From the NCBI GenBank assembly GCA_944470555.2, contig OX104127.1:161919276-161983275 (forward strand): a DNA stretch of 64,000 bases. The letters run 5' to 3'. The stretch itself is not shown here. Within the stretch, counting starts at the first letter, position 1. The DNA comes from Heterobilharzia americana. Taxonomy: Eukaryota > Platyhelminthes > Trematoda > Strigeidida > Schistosomatidae. The text below holds more notes on this DNA, generated by a model. That model had not been told where the DNA came from, ran no database searches, and worked only from the letters and a program-made list of their open reading frames with translations.

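Noticed and set aside
1..64000. CRISPR array, operons, ribosome binding sites, riboswitches
   Set aside because: Spliced exons, retroelements of animal type and absence of long bacterial-style genes show eukaryotic DNA; the repeated units are dispersed, not regularly spaced.

Overview
The window looks like trematode, most likely Schistosoma, nuclear DNA. It is AT-rich, and the genic signal is a set of small exons separated by very large introns. The repeats match known schistosome classes: a tRNA-headed repeat carrying the Sm-alpha type hammerhead ribozyme, Penelope-like elements (PLEs) with reverse transcriptase (RT) plus GIY-YIG domains, and RTE-type LINEs with (AAT)n tails. I see no prokaryotic gene, CRISPR array, rRNA or functional tRNA gene.

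Genes. The main gene is on the minus strand and enters at the right edge. Seven exons chain with consistent splice phases: 63729-64000 (open at the edge), 58695-58823, 40069-40221, 34602-34678, 27473-27524, 27341-27428 and 9563-9695, which carries a TAA stop. Together they give about 300 C-terminal residues of a helical ARM/HEAT-like protein I cannot name. Its introns are about 4.9, 18.5, 5.4, 7.1, 0.044 and 17.6 kb, so nearly the whole window is intron filled with repeats. A second, less certain gene runs on the plus strand at 6506-8567. It includes a 19-base micro-exon and points tail-to-tail at the first.

Repeats. Four tRNA-derived short repeat families are scattered through the window; I call them A, B, C and D. 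A, B and D each place a hammerhead ribozyme shortly after the tRNA-like B box. A is Sm-alpha-like; I do not recognise B and D as named families. Most ribozyme copies are broken, each in a different place, so the ancestral design is best seen by comparing copies. Copies often form partial tandem dimers or head-to-head inverted pairs.

Layout. 0-16 kb: two PLEs, many A repeats, the plus-strand gene, the last exon of the minus gene, an interrupted duplicated repeat, the best B ribozyme, and a PLE endonuclease fragment with a 70-bp tandem array. 16-33 kb: C repeats, many RTE fragments, three pieces of another LINE and exons 5-6. 33-50 kb: exons 4 and 3, nested PLE/RTE insertions, D repeats and the longest RTE copy. 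50-64 kb: A dimers, a third PLE lineage (one copy flanked by 324-bp inverted repeats), exons 2 and 1, and an RTE with an inverted 5' part.

How it fits together. The mobile elements are all decayed copies, with stops, frameshifts, deletions or lost catalytic residues. They lie in introns of the one clear gene. The short ribozyme repeats encode no protein and would need a LINE or PLE machinery to spread; which one is not shown by the sequence.
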